A stretch of DNA of 64,000 nucleotides, taken from assembly GCF_900215145.1 (NCBI RefSeq), contig NZ_OBDO01000009.1, positions 232,525 through 296,524 of the forward strand, read 5' to 3'. A program made the translations under genes and the position numbers. The notes below the pieces were generated by a model that did no database searches, was not told the origin of the DNA, and worked only from the letters and a program-made list of their open reading frames with translations. Each line of letters starts with the position of its first letter. The stretch's first letter is position 1. Source of the DNA: Geodermatophilus sabuli (lineage in GTDB: Bacteria; Actinomycetota; Actinomycetes; Mycobacteriales; Geodermatophilaceae). Below are positions 61,781 through 64,000 of the stretch, in pieces.

Positions 61781-63157
61781 CTAGCCGGCCGAGGACGCCG
61801 GCTGGGCGGCGTACTCGCGGTCGTAGCCGTACGCCGAGCTAATGTCGTCCCGCACCGGCACGATGTTCAGGACGGCTCCGATCGTGCGGGCTCCGACCCG
61901 GTCCAGCGTGGCGCGGGTCCGCTGCACCTGCTCCTTCGTCGTGTTCCCGTGGCGCACGGACAGGAGCACTCCGTCGACCAGCACGGCCAGGCCGGTGGCG
62001 TCGGCGACGGGCAGCAGGGGCGGCGCGTCGAGGATGACGTAGTCGTGGCCGGCCCGGAGCTCCTCCAGGAGCGCCCGCATGGCGCCCGACGCCAGCAGCT
62101 GCGCCGGGTTCGGCGCGGTCGGGCCGGCGCCGACGACCACCAGGGCGCCGTCCTTCCCGTAGGGCTGCTCCACCTCCTCCACCTGCGCCTGACCGGTCAG
62201 GACGTTGGTCAGTCCAGCGCCGTCGACGAGACCGAGGTAGCTGATCACGCGCGGTCGCCGCAGGTCGGCCTCGATGAGCGCGACCCGCTTGCCGGCGTCC
62301 GCCAGGCTGAGGGCCAGGTTCACCGCAACTGTCGTCTTGCCCTCGGAGGGCATGGCGCTGGAGACCATGAGCACCCGCGGAGGCGTGTCGACGTCGAGGA
62401 ACTGCAGGTTGGTCTGCAGGTGCCGGTAGGCCTCGGCCGACCGGCCGGAGCTCTGCGGGTCGATGCGGTGGTCGTCCTCCAGCGCGTCGTCGCGGAGGAC
62501 GACGCCGATGATCGGCGCACCGGCCAGGTCCGCCACCTCGTCCGGGTCCTTGACCGACCGGTCCAGGCGAGCCCGGACGACGGCCGTGGCGGCTCCCACT
62601 CCGACCCCGATCACCAGCCCGACGGCGAGGTTGAGCACCGGCTGCGGCGCGCTGGGCGAGCCCGGCAGGTCCGCGGCGCCGAACACGGTCACCTTGACCG
62701 GCGAGGTGAGGGCACCGGCCGGCGTCTCCAACTCCTCCACCGCGGTGACGAACTCGTCGGCGACGGTCCGGGCGATCCGCTGCGCCTGCTCGGGCGAGGG
62801 ATCGGTCACGCCGACGTCGAGGACCACCGTGCCCGAGACCGGTGCCGCGTCGATGCGGGAGACCAGCTCACCGGGCGTCAGATCGAGACCGAGGTCCGCC
62901 ACCACCCGCGCGGCCAGCTCCTGACTGGTCAGCAGCTCCGCATAGGACGCGATGCGCTTCTCCGCGAACTGGTTGCCCTGGAACACCTCGGCAGTGGAGG
63001 ACGAGTCGGTCGTCGACACGAACAGCTGCGTGTGCGACGTGTAGACGGCCGTGGTCATCAGCGTGATCGCCGCCGCGGCGAGCCCCCCGAGGAGGAGGCC
63101 CAGCGCTGGCATCCACCATCCCCGCCGCAGCGCTCGCACCATCTCGCCGAAGTCCAT
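61781..63157 (-). CDS. Fused Wzz-type chain-length regulator and BY-kinase
   Basis: The 458-residue protein joins a Wzz domain to a bacterial tyrosine kinase. Residues 1-190: MDFGEMVRALRRGWWMPALG begins the first transmembrane helix, an extracytoplasmic loop holds KRIASYAELLTSQELAARVV, and the second helix is LNLAVGLVIGVGVGAATAVV. Residues 230-458: Walker A SSAMPSEGKTTVAVNLALSL, Walker A' VALIEADLRRPRVISYLGLV and Walker B YVILDAPPLLPVADATG. The C-terminal tyrosine cluster is short (SAYGYDREYAAQ). It controls polymer length through cycles of autophosphorylation and the neighbouring phosphatase. It runs opposite to the polysaccharide operon and is divergent from the sugar dehydrogenase. Confidence 0.93.
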   Translation of the reverse strand: MDFGEMVRALRRGWWMPALGLLLGGLAAAAITLMTTAVYTSHTQLFVSTTDSSSTAEVFQGNQFAEKRIASYAELLTSQELAARVVADLGLDLTPGELVSRIDAAPVSGTVVLDVGVTDPSPEQAQRIARTVADEFVTAVEELETPAGALTSPVKVTVFGAADLPGSPSAPQPVLNLAVGLVIGVGVGAATAVVRARLDRSVKDPDEVADLAGAPIIGVVLRDDALEDDHRIDPQSSGRSAEAYRHLQTNLQFLDVDTPPRVLMVSSAMPSEGKTTVAVNLALSLADAGKRVALIEADLRRPRVISYLGLVDGAGLTNVLTGQAQVEEVEQPYGKDGALVVVGAGPTAPNPAQLLASGAMRALLEELRAGHDYVILDAPPLLPVADATGLAVLVDGVLLSVRHGNTTKEQVQRTRATLDRVGARTIGAVLNIVPVRDDISSAYGYDREYAAQPASSAG

Positions 63158-63437
63158 CGTGCGTCCCCGTTTCGGTGTCGGACAGGCCGGTCGGCCCTAC
63201 GCCTCGTGTCGCGCTGAACGGACGATAGGCGTCACGGAACGGACCGACCCGGTTACAGGGAGCGTTCTCACCCCTTGGGACCAATTAGCCCGGCGGGTCC
63301 CGGCGGATGGCGGCTCACCGCTTCCTCCCGGGCTCTGTGGGTGCCAGCATCCGGGCTCGTCGCCCGGTGTCTGCCGCGCGTCGCCCTCCCGCTGCCGGAC
63401 GGTCGGCGGGCAGCTCGTCTCAGGGGAGTTCGTGTCG

Positions 63438-64000
63438 ATGAGGATCTCGGTCGTGGGCTGCGGTTACCTGGGTGCGGTGCACGCGGCGTCGATGGCCGAG
63501 TTGGGTCACGAGGTGGTCGGCGTCGACGTCGACGAGCCGAAGATCGCCGCGCTGCGGGCGGCGCGGGCGCCGTTCTACGAGCCCGGGTTCGAGGAGCTGC
63601 TCGAGCGCACCTTGGCCACCGGCCGGTTGCGGTTCTCCACCGACATCGCCGACGCCGCCGGCGCCGCGGTGCACTTCGTGTGTGTGGGCACGCCGCAGAA
63701 GCGCGGGGAGTACGCCGCGGACCTGCGCTACGTGCAGGCCGCCACCGAGGCGCTGCTGGCCGTGCTGGAGCCGGGGCAGCTGGTGGTGGGCAAGTCCACG
63801 GTGCCGGTGGGCACCGCGGCGGGGCTGGCGGAGCTGATCGGGGACAAGGTGCCCGGCGCGCTGCTGGCCTGGAATCCGGAGTTCCTCCGGGAGGGGTTCG
63901 CCGTGGCCGACACCCTGCACCCCGACCGGCTGGTGTACGGCCTGCCGGCCGGCCCGGACGGCGGCACCGCGCAGCGGCTGCTGGACGAGGTGTACGCGCC
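63438..64000 (+). CDS. UDP-glucose/GDP-mannose dehydrogenase (3' partial)
   Basis: The first 187 residues are visible, and the frame is open at the right edge. ATG at 63438 has GGGGAG 9 nt upstream; a GTG at 63432 is also in frame. The NAD-binding Rossmann motif is ISVVGCGYLGAVHAASMAEL, then VVGVDVDEPKIAALRAARAP, FYEPGFEELLERTLATGRL, VHFVCVGTPQKRGEYAADLR and LVVGKSTVPVGTAAGLAEL; WNPEFLREGFAVADTLHPDR precedes the catalytic domain. The enzyme oxidises a nucleotide sugar, most likely UDP-glucose, to the uronic acid used in the polysaccharide. Only the first third is present, so the exact substrate cannot be judged. Confidence 0.9.
   Translation, partial: MRISVVGCGYLGAVHAASMAELGHEVVGVDVDEPKIAALRAARAPFYEPGFEELLERTLATGRLRFSTDIADAAGAAVHFVCVGTPQKRGEYAADLRYVQAATEALLAVLEPGQLVVGKSTVPVGTAAGLAELIGDKVPGALLAWNPEFLREGFAVADTLHPDRLVYGLPAGPDGGTAQRLLDEVYA

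Noticed and set aside
63158..63437. Inverted GGGACC/GGTCCC around 63278-63300 as a possible operator between the BY-kinase and dehydrogenase genes.
   Set aside because: A 6-bp pairing is expected by chance at this base composition, and it lies in no fixed relation to a promoter I can recognise.

Overview
The window is about 74% GC, densely coded, and encodes mycothiol S-conjugate amidase, a DUF222/HNH endonuclease, DUF501, DUF4235 and DUF2252 proteins. This points to an actinobacterium, most likely a member of the Geodermatophilaceae (Blastococcus/Geodermatophilus/Modestobacter type). That placement is inferred from gene content, not from a search. Much of the left and middle of the window follows an order I recall from the Mycobacterium tuberculosis Rv1020-Rv1095 region: phoH2, Z-prenyl synthase, hemolysin III, YyaL, mca, greA, SGNH hydrolase, thiolase, YccA, ppx, DUF501, ftsB/divIC, eno, mazG, mfd.

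Layout. 1-12.4 kb: the 3' part of an FlhF-like protein with a degenerate GTPase domain; a solitary AbiEi/VSR-like gene bracketed by two copies of a 69-bp symmetric element; phoH2, DUF885, Z-prenyl diphosphate synthase, TrhA, a geranylgeranyl-reductase-type flavoprotein, a conserved hypothetical and a YyaL thioredoxin-domain protein. 12.4-17.45 kb: a patchy insert with a frameshifted HTH gene, a DUF2252 protein, a DUF4203-like membrane protein, a 5'-truncated cation/proton antiporter and a secreted AMIN-like protein. 17.45-33.6 kb: mca, greA, RNHCP, M3 peptidase, a DrrAB-type ABC exporter, ilvA, a MoxR/VWA pair, an alpha/beta hydrolase, a second DUF2252, an SGNH hydrolase and a thiolase. 33.7-52.5 kb: YccA, a decayed FHA gene beside an intact FHA-ABC transporter, an unusual tRNA with a UAA anticodon, ndh, udgB, ppx-DUF501-ftsB-eno, a DUF222/HNH gene, mazG, a SurA-like lipoprotein and mfd.

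52.7-64 kb is an exopolysaccharide locus. A tightly coupled plus-strand operon encodes a GT4 glycosyltransferase, a hexapeptide acyltransferase, a WecG/TagA/CpsF transferase, an O-antigen-ligase-like polymerase, a GT2 glycosyltransferase, an unusual three-part protein (nucleotidyltransferase-like, NDP-kinase-like and protein-kinase-like) and a Wzx flippase. A low-molecular-weight tyrosine phosphatase and a fused Wzz/BY-kinase lie on the opposite strand, and a UDP-glucose/GDP-mannose dehydrogenase runs off the right edge. Together they cover sugar precursor oxidation, glycan assembly, decoration, polymerisation, export and phospho-control of chain length. No initiating phosphoglycosyltransferase is visible inside the window.

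The observations most worth following are the paired 69-bp elements around the AbiEi-like gene, the three-part protein of the polysaccharide operon, and the short-variable-loop tRNA with a UAA anticodon. Structural signals are otherwise mostly long perfect inverted repeats between convergent genes, and a recurrent TANNNT box placed 6-7 nt before start codons that suggests leaderless transcripts.
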